Origin: Candidatus Bipolaricaulota bacterium
Lineage (GTDB): Bacteria; Bipolaricaulota; Bipolaricaulia; M55B111
Assembly: GCA_018334595.1 (NCBI GenBank)
Contig: JAGXLQ010000024.1
Location: 1-11,530, forward strand
DNA length: 11,530 nucleotides
Direction of reading: 5' to 3'
Below the pieces are notes generated by a model. That model was not told where the DNA came from. It did no database searches and saw nothing but the letters and a program-made list of their open reading frames with translations. The translations under genes were made by a program, and so were the position numbers. Positions within the stretch are counted from its first letter, which is position 1; the number at the start of each line of letters is the position of its first letter. Shown piece by piece: positions 1-7,375 of this stretch.

Positions 1-1
1 C

Positions 2-127
2 GTAAACTCCCTTGAGTCGACGGAGCTAATCTACGTACATAGAGACGCAGGAGAGGTAAAGGTAGAACTCTCCTCCGGGCTGAAGGACGAGGTAAACGTA
101 GGTAGGATGGAGATGAGGTTAAATTGA
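2..127 (+). CDS. 3' end of an unrecognised gene upstream of rnfC (partial)
   Basis: An open frame runs in from the left edge and ends with TGA at 125-127. It gives a 41-residue tail rich in beta-type alternation (…ELIYVHRDAGEVKVELSSG…) and ending GRMEMRLN. I do not recognise the family: no metal-binding, nucleotide-binding or membrane motif is visible in this fragment. Its stop overlaps the TTG start of rnfC in the sequence TTGA (124-127), so the two are probably co-transcribed and translationally coupled. This makes it a candidate partner or co-regulated neighbour of rnfC, but that is inferred only from the overlap. The absence of stops over 41 codons and the coupling support it being coding; the product is unknown. 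Confidence 0.6.
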   Translation, partial: VNSLESTELIYVHRDAGEVKVELSSGLKDEVNVGRMEMRLN

Positions 128-1458
128 GTATAGGTGGGTTGTTGCGGAGGAATAAGACGTTTTCCGGCGGAATTCACCCCCCCGATGCCAAGTTAACCGC
201 AGGCCAGGAGATAAAGAATATCGAACCGCCCGACGAGGTAGTAATTCCTCTTAGTCAGCATATCGGCGCTCCGGCAGAACCAATAGTAGAGGAAGGCGAC
301 GAAGTGTTGGAAGGAGAGAAGATAGGGGAGGCGCGAGGTTTCGTCTCCAGCCCGGTTCACTCTTCGGTGGCGGGAACCGTGAAGGAGATAGGTGAATTTC
401 CTCACCCCTCCGGATACGAGAAGAGCGGGATAAGGATTGGGGTTGATCCATCGGGTGGTTCTATTGACTTCTCGGGCTCGCCCCCCTTTGAACTAACCCC
501 CGACGAAATCCTGGAAAGGGTTCAAGATGCCGGTATCGTAGGCATGGGCGGGGCTGCATTCCCGACCCACGTCAAGCTTAGCCCCCCCGAAGACAAAGAG
601 GTGGATACGCTCATTATAAACGGGGCGGAGTGCGAACCCTACCTTACTGCTGACTACCGCTTAATGATGGAGAAGCCGGAGGAGATCGTTAAAGGCACCA
701 GGGTAATTGCCCGTGCCCTTGGCGTGGAAAAGGTCCTCTTTGGAATTGAGGATAACAAGGCCGCGGCGGCCAAAGAGGTCCAACAAGCCGCTGGGGAGGA
801 TATTGAGGTGGTGACCTTACCTACGAAGTATCCTCAGGGCTGGGAAAAGACCCTGATATATGCCCTGACAGAAAGAGAGGTCCCCGTAGGCGGGTTACCC
901 CTTGACGTTGGAGTAGTAGTACAGAACGTAGGTACAGCCGGGGCGATATGGCAAGCCTTACGATATGGAAGGCCGTTGACGGAGAGGGTAGTCACGTTGA
1001 CGGGGTCTACGGCCAATCGAGGTAACTACATGATAAAAGTGGGCACGAAGTGGGAAGACGTCTTTGCCCAGTTGGGTGGACCAGAGGACCGAGGATCGAC
1101 CAAGTTAATCGATGGAGGGCCCATGATGGGCAACACCCAATCTGACCTGGGAGTTCCCGTGCTGAAGAGTACCTCGGGTATCCTCCTGCTGGATGATATT
1201 GCTGCCGTAAAGAGGGACCCGATCGCCTGTATCGGTTGTGGAAAGTGTATTGACGCCTGTCCGGCAAATCTCCTCCCTACTGCAATATACAAGAGCATGA
1301 AAACGGGAGATCTCGATAGGTCCAGAGAGCTGAACGCGACTGCCTGTTGCGAGTGTGGTTCGTGCGCTTACGTATGCCCAAGCGAGATACCGTTAACTCA
1401 GTGGATAGTGCAGGCAAAGAACGAAATTGCGCTGGAGGATAGAGAGGAGGACGGGTAA
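124..1458 (+). CDS. rnfC: Rnf complex subunit C, NADH-binding ferredoxin:NAD+ oxidoreductase subunit
   Basis: RnfC is the peripheral cytoplasmic subunit where NAD+ is reduced in the ion-pumping Rnf complex. The 444 residues have the family's usual length and order. An N-terminal RnfC barrel-sandwich domain (about 12-90) contains FSGGIHPP and IPLSQHIGAP. A complex I 51-kDa-like domain follows, with the glycine-rich MGGAAFPTHVK at 141-151 and NGAECEPY at 166-173. Two [4Fe-4S] motifs close the protein: C369-x2-C372-x2-C375-x3-C379-P and C408-x2-C411-x2-C414-x3-C418-P. The TTG start is chosen because GAGG (115-118) lies 5 nt upstream and the frame overlaps the previous gene's stop as TTGA. There is no flavin attachment motif, as expected for RnfC. 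Unusually, the gene is convergent with the other rnf genes; its stop is 34 nt from the end of the rseC-like gene, with no clear terminator between them. Confidence 0.95.
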   Translation: MSIGGLLRRNKTFSGGIHPPDAKLTAGQEIKNIEPPDEVVIPLSQHIGAPAEPIVEEGDEVLEGEKIGEARGFVSSPVHSSVAGTVKEIGEFPHPSGYEKSGIRIGVDPSGGSIDFSGSPPFELTPDEILERVQDAGIVGMGGAAFPTHVKLSPPEDKEVDTLIINGAECEPYLTADYRLMMEKPEEIVKGTRVIARALGVEKVLFGIEDNKAAAAKEVQQAAGEDIEVVTLPTKYPQGWEKTLIYALTEREVPVGGLPLDVGVVVQNVGTAGAIWQALRYGRPLTERVVTLTGSTANRGNYMIKVGTKWEDVFAQLGGPEDRGSTKLIDGGPMMGNTQSDLGVPVLKSTSGILLLDDIAAVKRDPIACIGCGKCIDACPANLLPTAIYKSMKTGDLDRSRELNATACCECGSCAYVCPSEIPLTQWIVQAKNEIALEDREEDG

Positions 1459-1492
1459 ACGACAACCCTGATTAGCTGGCGTGGAACCTCAC

Positions 1493-1939
1493 TCAATCAA
1501 GTTTTCTGGTGATAACTGCTCTACTCTCATCCGAATCCGCGAGGTGCCGGTCGTAGAGGATGAGGAAGGTCAAGCTCAACAGGAAGAGGAGACCAGATAG
1601 CCCGCCCTGGAAGGCGCGGATGTAATTTCCGTTGAGGAAAAAATTGCTGAGAAGCGTTCCTAGGCCCAACCCCGACAACAACGAAACCGCGGGAACCCCA
1701 AAGACTATGGCGGACACCTTGCCAAAACTCCTGGGGTTTATTTCGAGTTCGACCTTATCTCTCTTTGTAACCCCGATAGGGTCCCGGGCGTGGACCCTTA
1801 CCGAATTTTCGTGATCCCTATCGTTACAGCCCCCTTCGCAGCTTTTACAGACGGAAATATCCAAGACCAGGACCTCTACGGCTCCCCCTGACTCACGGCT
1901 CAGGACAACGCCTTCTCTGACCTGTCTGTCATCTTTCAT
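1493..1939 (-). CDS. RseC/SoxR-reducing family membrane protein, last gene of the rnf operon
   Basis: This 148-residue protein matches the RseC/SoxR-reducing family, which is found with Rnf/Rsx operons. An N-terminal soluble part carries clustered cysteines (C31, C34, C38 in CKSCEGGC), followed by two hydrophobic segments: VSAIVFGVPAVSLLSGLGLG, then the helix around GGLSGLLFLLSLTFLILY. The C-terminus is short and charged. The frame is open to 1987, but I place the start at ATG 1939, where it forms an ATGA overlap with the rnfB stop (1936-1938). The longer version would add 16 Arg/His-rich residues that look like rnfB read out of frame. In E. coli, RseC and Rsx act in SoxR reduction and sigma-E control; in an organism like this one a role in Rnf assembly or maintenance is more likely, but that is inference. 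Confidence 0.85.
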   Translation of the reverse strand: MKDDRQVREGVVLSRESGGAVEVLVLDISVCKSCEGGCNDRDHENSVRVHARDPIGVTKRDKVELEINPRSFGKVSAIVFGVPAVSLLSGLGLGTLLSNFFLNGNYIRAFQGGLSGLLFLLSLTFLILYDRHLADSDESRAVITRKLD

Positions 1940-2772
1940 TCTTCTGTGGACGGCTTGGGAAGTTCGACGATGCAGTCGACGGGGCACTTATCAATTGCGG
2001 TTTCAAAGTCGGCCTTTCCGTCAATTTCGTCGTAGTGTACGTGGGATAAGTTGTTGTCGACCTCGAAGGTGCCTTCGGGGCCAAGCTTTTCGCATAGCCC
2101 GCAGGCCACACAGCCCACCTCGCATTTTTGCCTGATCGTCACTCCGTCGTCAGGTGAATTGCAGGCAACCGCGATAAACTGGCCGTCCAGGTTGATCTCC
2201 TCGACGGTGATTATGTCGCGGGGGCACGTTTCTACGCAGACTCCACAGCCCGTGCATTTGTCCGGATCAACCTCTGGCAGTCCGTCCTTTACGTGAATGG
2301 CGTCAAATGGACACGCCTCTTCACAGTCTCCATAACCGAGGCACCCATATTCACACTTGATGTCTCCACCGGTGGTGAGCTCTATCGCCCTGCAACTTTC
2401 TACCCCTTCATAGCTGCCCGTTACTTTCTTGAACTCCTCTGTAGCTCCGCAGTGTACGACTGCAATACGTTTTTTCCCGGGCTCGCTTCCTATCTCCATA
2501 CCCATAATTTCAGCCACCTTCTCTGCAACTTCATCTCCCCCGGGTACACAACTGTCCGGTGATGCGTTGCCCTTGGTGATGTTTACCGCGCACTGGTGAC
2601 AACCAGGATACCCACAGGCGCCACAGTCGATCCCGGGTAGCGCTTCCTCCACTCTCTCCACCTTTGGGTCCTCTTCCACTTTTAACTTCGTGTGCGCGAA
2701 GCCGAGCAACGTGGCGAACAGCAAGCTAAGCCCAGTCATAGTGATCGCAGAGATGAAAACGGTTCCTGACAT
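1936..2772 (-). CDS. rnfB: Rnf complex subunit B, multi-[4Fe-4S] ferredoxin-accepting subunit
   Basis: RnfB takes electrons from ferredoxin and passes them into the Rnf complex. The 278 residues begin with one membrane anchor (about 5-26). Next is the RnfB-type Fe-S domain with C50, C53, C58 and C75 (GIDCGACGYPGC). A C-rich segment follows with C140, C144, C150 and C154 (CPFDAI), then a canonical ferredoxin motif C173-x2-C176-x2-C179-x3-C183-P. The last ferredoxin-like region is degenerate. C221, C224 and C227 are present, but the fourth position is Gly231 (CEKLGP), and the second motif keeps only C263-P264. Length is that of the long clostridial/Bacteroidetes-type RnfB rather than the ~190-residue E. 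coli form. ATG 2772 has AAGGAGAG close upstream, overlapping the rnfA stop. The stop overlaps the next start (ATGA). Confidence 0.95.
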   Translation of the reverse strand: MSGTVFISAITMTGLSLLFATLLGFAHTKLKVEEDPKVERVEEALPGIDCGACGYPGCHQCAVNITKGNASPDSCVPGGDEVAEKVAEIMGMEIGSEPGKKRIAVVHCGATEEFKKVTGSYEGVESCRAIELTTGGDIKCEYGCLGYGDCEEACPFDAIHVKDGLPEVDPDKCTGCGVCVETCPRDIITVEEINLDGQFIAVACNSPDDGVTIRQKCEVGCVACGLCEKLGPEGTFEVDNNLSHVHYDEIDGKADFETAIDKCPVDCIVELPKPSTEE

Positions 2773-2783
2773 TTAACTCTCCT

Positions 2784-3362
2784 TTATACGGGTACGAGGC
2801 CCGAAAATCCCATGAAAGCCAGAGCCAGCAGCCCGGCTGTAAGCAGGGTTATTCCTGTCCCCCTAAATGGTTCGGGTATTGCCTCTTCCATAAGTTCGCT
2901 CCTTATCCCCGCCATAATTATCAATGCCAGGGTGAAACCCACTCCGGCGCCAAATCCGAAGATCGCAGATTGAACGAAGTTGTAATCACGTAAAACCATG
3001 AATAGAGCTAGACCCATTACGGCACAGTTGGTTGTAATTAGCGGCAGGTAGATTCCAAGCGTCTTGTAGAGTTCGGGAACGTACTTCTTCAAAAACATTT
3101 CCACGAGTTGGACGAGGGAGGCAATGACTAGGATGAATGAGACGTACTCCAAAAATTGCACTCCAAAGCCCTCGAGGATGAAAGTATTTATGTTCCAGGT
3201 TATTATCGCCGTGAGTGTCATTACGAAGGTCGTCGCTATTCCCATCCCGAAAGCTGCTTCCATCTCGTCGGAAACCCCCAGGAAGGGACATATGCCCAGG
3301 AAGTAATGCAGTACGAAGTTCTGGGTAAGTACTATCGCTACGAATATGAAGAAGAGTTCCAT
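2784..3362 (-). CDS. rnfA: Rnf complex integral membrane subunit A
   Basis: This is a 192-residue, very hydrophobic protein with about six membrane segments, typical of RnfA/NqrE. It carries the two conserved half-sites around buried cysteines: GICPFLGVS with C25, and PLITTNCAVMG with C113. In Rnf and Nqr structures the equivalent cysteines of RnfA and RnfE (NqrE and NqrD) together hold an intramembrane Fe-S cluster on the electron path between the cytoplasmic and periplasmic sides. The start at ATG 3362 follows a G-rich Shine-Dalgarno (GGGGG) in the tail of rnfE, and only 3 nt separate it from the rnfE stop. It is distinguished from RnfE by the N-terminal ELFFIFVAIVLTQNFVLHYF and by its operon position before rnfB. 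Nothing is truncated or odd. Confidence 0.95.
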   Translation of the reverse strand: MELFFIFVAIVLTQNFVLHYFLGICPFLGVSDEMEAAFGMGIATTFVMTLTAIITWNINTFILEGFGVQFLEYVSFILVIASLVQLVEMFLKKYVPELYKTLGIYLPLITTNCAVMGLALFMVLRDYNFVQSAIFGFGAGVGFTLALIIMAGIRSELMEEAIPEPFRGTGITLLTAGLLALAFMGFSGLVPV

Positions 3363-3365
3363 ATA

Positions 3366-3950
3366 TTACCCCCTGCTAGAAAGTTTCTTAAACAGCGCTA
3401 CGAGAATGCTTAGGCTGATAAAAGCGCCAGCCGGCTGTACCATGATAATCATCGACTTGTACCAACTACCCAGTATCTCGACGTCCGCGATTGTCCCCTG
3501 GTAGAAGAGTTCCCTGACGCTGCCCAACACAACCAGAGCGAAGGCGAAGCCCAGGCCCATGCCAAGGGCATCCATGAGTGACCGGCTGACCGGTTCCTTG
3601 GAGGCGAAGGCCTCCTGACGACCGAGGATAATGCAGTTTGTAACTATTAAAGGTAGATATGGGCCGAGTTGCGTGCTTATCGTAGGAATATGTGCTTCGA
3701 ACAGTAGCTTCACTACCGTTACAAAGGAGGCGATGATGATCATAAAGCTTGCGATTCTTACCTGATCAGGAATGACCTTTCTCAACGAGGATATCGCCAG
3801 ACCGGAAGCAATTAGTACGAAGGTAGTAGCCAGGCCCATGGAAAGTCCGTTGATTAACGAGGTCGTTACCGCCAGGGTGGGGCACATACCCAGCACCTGA
3901 ACGAATACCGGGTTCTCCCTCCATATGCCCTTAACGAAGTCTTTTAGCAT
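3366..3950 (-). CDS. rnfE: Rnf complex integral membrane subunit E
   Basis: This is a 194-residue membrane protein, paralogous to RnfA. It has the matching half-sites VLGMCPTLAVTTS (C23) and PLIVTNCIILGR (C106), the cysteines expected to share an intramembrane Fe-S cluster with RnfA C25 and C113. The amphipathic start (KDFVKGIWRENPVFVQVLGMCP) is characteristic of RnfE/NqrD and separates it from RnfA. The loop after the second cysteine (RQEAFASKEPVSRSLMDALGMGLGF) is also typical. ATG 3950 lies 2 nt after the rnfG stop. The Shine-Dalgarno AGGTGAG is embedded in the last rnfG codons, so translation is likely coupled. There are about six membrane helices and the length is normal. Confidence 0.95.
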   Translation of the reverse strand: MLKDFVKGIWRENPVFVQVLGMCPTLAVTTSLINGLSMGLATTFVLIASGLAISSLRKVIPDQVRIASFMIIIASFVTVVKLLFEAHIPTISTQLGPYLPLIVTNCIILGRQEAFASKEPVSRSLMDALGMGLGFAFALVVLGSVRELFYQGTIADVEILGSWYKSMIIMVQPAGAFISLSILVALFKKLSSRG

Positions 3951-3952
3951 TT

Positions 3953-4510
3953 TTACTCACCTGATCCCATAATCTCTTGCACTTGATCGAGACCTTTGTT
4001 GATGATATCGACGACTGCCTTCGAGGAAATAGTGGCCCCGGTTATCGCCTCGATCTCCCCGGGTTCGGTCGGGGCTGACTTAACTAGGCTAACCCCGCCA
4101 GAGGCGTCTTCCCCCCTAAACTGATTCTTAAAATTACCTCCCCTTATCTTTCCACCCAGTCCGGGGGTCTCGCTTGAGTCTAGTACCTGGATTCCCTGAA
4201 TTTCCTCGAGATTCGAATTGACACCCACCATGAGCTCTATCGTTCCCTGGTAACCACTTCCGCTAGCCGTAAATGCGTATCCGTTAACCTGTCCTTCCGA
4301 GTCCCGAGTTACGTAGATATCTTTTCCCTCGATTGTCTTGACTTCGTAATCCTCGGTCTTCGGGAGAACGTAGAAAATTGCTTCCTTGATTGCTTCACGG
4401 TTATTCTCGTTGATTATCGGGGTCGCATAATTTGAGACCAGTGATAGGACCAACCCGCTGACTAAACCGAGAACCGTTAACACCAGTACCATCTTCATTA
4501 TCTGTTTCAT
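3953..4510 (-). CDS. rnfG: Rnf complex subunit G, covalently flavinylated electron carrier
   Basis: RnfG is a single-anchor subunit whose FMN-binding domain faces the extracytoplasmic side. The 185 residues start with a membrane helix (about 5-28, KMVLVLTVLGLVSGLVLSLV). The FMN-binding domain contains the conserved SETPGLG (113-119) and the flavinylation motif ITGATISS, where Thr160 is the expected phosphoester attachment site for FMN. That modification needs an ApbE flavin transferase; none is visible in this window. ATG 4510 is preceded by a G-rich Shine-Dalgarno (GGTGGGGGAT) inside the end of rnfD, with 3 nt between rnfD's stop and this start. Length is normal for the family. Confidence 0.95.
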   Translation of the reverse strand: MKQIMKMVLVLTVLGLVSGLVLSLVSNYATPIINENNREAIKEAIFYVLPKTEDYEVKTIEGKDIYVTRDSEGQVNGYAFTASGSGYQGTIELMVGVNSNLEEIQGIQVLDSSETPGLGGKIRGGNFKNQFRGEDASGGVSLVKSAPTEPGEIEAITGATISSKAVVDIINKGLDQVQEIMGSGE

Positions 4511-4513
4511 AGA

Positions 4514-5464
4514 TTATCCCCCACCAAGCGGTTTAGGTACGGTGAATCGGTTTATCAGCGGCGTGAAGGCATTCATTAACAATATTGCAAACATTACGCC
4601 CTCTGGGTACCCACCCCAGGTCCTGATAACTATCGTCAACACCCCGAACCCTATTCCAAATATCCACCTTCCGGACTTAGTTATCGGTGTTGTCGCCGGG
4701 TCGGTTGCCATGAAGAAGGTTCCGATGAAGAACCCTCCTGCCAGGAGGTGAAATAGTGGTGGAGAGAACTGGTTGGGGTCGAGCCCCCACAGTATAGAGG
4801 AGAGGATCAGCAAGGAGCCGAACCCTCCCAGGGGAATTCGCCAGTCGGCATATCCCTTGTAAATCAGGTAGACCCCCCCGATCAGTAGGGCTAACGCTGA
4901 TGTTTCCCCCAGTGAACCCGAGATATTCCCGACGAAAAGACGCCAGAGTGGAGTCATCATCCCGTCAAACCTCGCAGCCGCCAGGGGTGTGGCGGAAGTT
5001 ACTGCGTCAATACCAACAGGATCGACCCAGCTTGTCATAATTACGGGGTAGGACGCTACCAGGAACGCCCTGCCAATTAGTGCCGGGTTAAAGATGTTTT
5101 TGCCCAGTCCGCCGAAGAGTTGTTTGCCAATTACGATCGCGAATACGCTGCCCAAAGCGACGGCAAAGAGCGGTAGCCCGGGGGGCAACACCAGAGCGAC
5201 CAGGATACCGGTAACCAACGCACTGTAATCGGATAGATCGACTTCCCGTCCGACGACCTTCTGGAATAACGCCTCGGCAAGCAGGCTGGCGGCTATCGCA
5301 GTAATTAGCGGGAATACTGCCTCCAGTCGGAAGAAGTAAATGCTGGCAGCCACCGCGGGGACGAGGGCAAATGCTACTCCCCCCATTATCTCCGATGTCT
5401 TGGTGCCGCTATGGATATGGGGAGAATGCGAAACTCGAACCCTAGACGTGTCTAGTTCAGGCAT
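4514..5464 (-). CDS. rnfD: Rnf complex integral membrane subunit D, covalently flavinylated
   Basis: RnfD is the large membrane subunit (NqrB-like) that carries covalent FMN and is thought to take part in ion translocation. The 316 residues show the N-terminal signature SHSPHIHSGTKTSEIM (12-27), about ten hydrophobic segments, the family motif GGLGKNIFNPALIGRAFL (118-135), and DAVTSATPLAA (153-163). In the last, Thr159 is the expected FMN attachment residue. Near the C-terminus are GGFFIGTFFMATDPATTP and YPEGVMFAILLMNAFTPLIN, both typical. ATG 5464 has AAAGGA about 7 nt upstream. It is the first gene of the minus-strand operon here, a position more often preceded by rnfC. A promoter lies just upstream (5492-5521). 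Confidence 0.95.
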   Translation of the reverse strand: MPELDTSRVRVSHSPHIHSGTKTSEIMGGVAFALVPAVAASIYFFRLEAVFPLITAIAASLLAEALFQKVVGREVDLSDYSALVTGILVALVLPPGLPLFAVALGSVFAIVIGKQLFGGLGKNIFNPALIGRAFLVASYPVIMTSWVDPVGIDAVTSATPLAAARFDGMMTPLWRLFVGNISGSLGETSALALLIGGVYLIYKGYADWRIPLGGFGSLLILSSILWGLDPNQFSPPLFHLLAGGFFIGTFFMATDPATTPITKSGRWIFGIGFGVLTIVIRTWGGYPEGVMFAILLMNAFTPLINRFTVPKPLGGG

Positions 5465-5491
5465 AAATGGTTCCTTTTATGATAATATGGT

Positions 5492-5521
5492 ATTGTATTT
5501 TTTCTTTATCCAAGCTGTAAA
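5492..5521 (-). promoter_or_regulatory. Sigma70-like promoter for rnfDGEAB-rseC
   Basis: Read on the minus strand, TTTACA (5521-5516) and TACAAT (5497-5492) are separated by 18 nt, each differing from consensus at one position. The predicted transcription start falls about 20 nt upstream of the rnfD ATG, leaving room for the AAAGGA ribosome site. A second TTGACA lies further upstream (5548-5543, minus), but its best -10 is poor. The spacer and the DNA between polX and rnfD (5465-5650) are A/T-rich. No operator was recognised. Confidence 0.6.
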
Positions 5522-5650
5522 ATTGTCGTATCCGTCAGACTTTGTCAATTGCGGTTAATCAGAACAAACCTATCGCGAACTACCCTATTTTGCAACTATA
5601 ATAACAAACGACCTGAACCTTGGCAACAACCAAACCAGTAAGTATTGGGC

Positions 5651-7363
5651 TTACTTTTCCAACCAGGAGATAAGCTCTTCGTACCTCAAGGCGTTAATGA
5701 CGTCGGACTCCTGAGCCCAACCACGACGGGCTAAGTATATTCCCAATTGCATAAAGTCGAGATGGCGTAACTGGTGGGAGTCAGTTCCAATCGAGAGCTT
5801 CACGCCTCGATCGATTGCCCCCTTTATCAGCCTGTCGTCGAGGTCAAACCGCGAGGGCGAGGCATTTATCTCCAGGGCAGTGTTGCATTCCCTCGCCTTA
5901 TCAAATACCTTCTCCCAGTTGAGGGAGAAGCTGTCGCGCTCCCCCACCTTTCTCCCGGTTGGGTGCGCTACGATATTGACCTCTCTATGGGCAATTGCCC
6001 GAAGCAACCTTTCTGTCATCCCCTCCTCTTCCATATCGAAGTGGGAGTGTACGCCAGCGACCACTATATCGAGCTGTTCCAGTGCCCCGTCCGAGAGCCT
6101 AAAGCTTCCGTCTGGTTGGACGTTGGCTTCCACCCCCGCGAGCAGGTGGACGTCGTCATAGCGTTCGTTGAGGGCCCGGATCTGGGCGATGTGCTCCTCG
6201 ACGTCGCCTTCCTTTATGCCAGATATTACCCCGGGGGCATCGGCGTGATCGGTTACGGCAAGGTAGCTGTATCCGCGTTTTGCGGCCTCGTCTGCCAGGT
6301 CAGCCAACTCGTTCTTTCCGTCACCGCTGCGGGTGCTGTGGCAGTGGAGATCGCCGTTAACGTCCCCCTCAGTGATCAACTGAGGTAGTTTTCCCATCTT
6401 GGCGGCGTCTATCTCGCCGCGATCTTCTCGTAACTCGGGTGGTATCCAGTTAAGGCCGAGTTTCTCGTAGATGCTCTCCTCGGTCTCTCCTGCTACCTTC
6501 TCTTCGTTATCCGCTCTGAACAGACCGTACTCACTTAACTTGTAACCCTGAGAGATCGCCAGTTCTCTTAATCTCACGTTATGTGGTTGAGAGCCGGTAA
6601 AATATTGTGAGGCTGCCCCAAATGAGTCCCCTGCAACCAGACGGAGGTCGATCCTAATGTCGTTGTCCAATCGTACGGATGACTTGGTCTCGCCTTTGCT
6701 TATCACCTCGTCAACCTCTTCCAGCCCCGTGTAAAAATCCATCGCCTTGTTGGGGTTAAGAGAAGTCCCCAGGATGTCTATATCACCAATTAAGTATTTG
6801 TGCCGACGTAAGGAACCTGCCACTCGGACCTTGTCAAACAGGTTGGAGTCGAGTAGTTTACCCTTGATCGTCCCTCCAACCGGGAGCACCTCGTTAATTA
6901 AATACTTCCCCCTTGTTCTTTCCACTATTTTTAGGCCCTTGCTGATGTTCTTTTCAGACTTTTTTCCAAAGCCGGAGAGTTCGCGGACCTTACCTTCTGA
7001 TATTGCCTTTTCCAGTTGGTCTATCGTGGTGACGCCTAGTTCCTCCCATATCTTCTTGGCCTTTTTCGGTCCCAGGTTTCTTACCTTTAACAGACCAGGA
7101 TCTATGGGGATTTCCTCCTTTAACTTCTCTAGGTACTCTAAGCCGTCCGTCTCGATTAACTCCGCGATTTTCTCAGCGATGTTCTCTCCGACGGCGGGAA
7201 TGTTTTCCAAGTTTCCATCGCGGTAGATCTCCACGACGCCTCTGGACAGTGACTCTATCTCTCTGGCAGCCCTGCGATAAGCTCTGGGCTTGAACTGTAC
7301 CCCCTTAATATCAAGGAGGTCGGCGATCTTGTTAAAAACTTTCGCTATCTCTTCGTTGTCCAT
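5651..7363 (-). CDS. polX: Bacterial DNA polymerase X / PHP-domain protein (PolX)
   Basis: This is a family X DNA polymerase fused to a PHP domain. Bacterial homologues fill short gaps in base-excision repair and have 3'-5' exonuclease and AP-endonuclease activities from the PHP part. The 570 residues match the usual length. An N-terminal helix-hairpin-helix region (NIPAVGENIAEKI, 53-65; VRNLGPKKAKKIWEELG, 94-110) precedes the polymerase palm, with GSLRR (183-187), GDIDIL carrying D194 and D196, and IRIDLR carrying D239. All three carboxylates are present. The PHP domain has DLHCHS (H340, H342), TDHAD (371-375), E412 in GVEANV, HPTGR (467-471) and TDSH (527-530), so the metal ligands look intact. 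ATG 7363 has GGGAG 7 nt upstream, overlapping the recR stop region; the gap to recR is 12 nt, so it is the last gene of the dnaX operon. An imperfect inverted repeat AGTAAG/CTTACT overlaps its stop codon but lacks a U-tract. Confidence 0.95.
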   Translation of the reverse strand: MDNEEIAKVFNKIADLLDIKGVQFKPRAYRRAAREIESLSRGVVEIYRDGNLENIPAVGENIAEKIAELIETDGLEYLEKLKEEIPIDPGLLKVRNLGPKKAKKIWEELGVTTIDQLEKAISEGKVRELSGFGKKSEKNISKGLKIVERTRGKYLINEVLPVGGTIKGKLLDSNLFDKVRVAGSLRRHKYLIGDIDILGTSLNPNKAMDFYTGLEEVDEVISKGETKSSVRLDNDIRIDLRLVAGDSFGAASQYFTGSQPHNVRLRELAISQGYKLSEYGLFRADNEEKVAGETEESIYEKLGLNWIPPELREDRGEIDAAKMGKLPQLITEGDVNGDLHCHSTRSGDGKNELADLADEAAKRGYSYLAVTDHADAPGVISGIKEGDVEEHIAQIRALNERYDDVHLLAGVEANVQPDGSFRLSDGALEQLDIVVAGVHSHFDMEEEGMTERLLRAIAHREVNIVAHPTGRKVGERDSFSLNWEKVFDKARECNTALEINASPSRFDLDDRLIKGAIDRGVKLSIGTDSHQLRHLDFMQLGIYLARRGWAQESDVINALRYEELISWLEK

Positions 7364-7375
7364 TTGTTAGCTCCC

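Noticed and set aside
1940..1987. Upstream extension of the rseC-like gene into rnfB
   Set aside because: The 16 extra residues are Arg/His-rich out-of-frame rnfB sequence; the ATGA overlap at 1936-1939 gives a better start.
5597..5602. Perfect TATAAT on the + strand between polX and rnfD
   Set aside because: The -35 position reads CGCGAA and the + strand downstream is antisense to polX, with no gene.
5774..6388. 204-codon + strand open frame antisense to polX
   Set aside because: Lies wholly opposite the PHP domain of PolX, whose catalytic residues are intact; no ribosome site or recognisable family.
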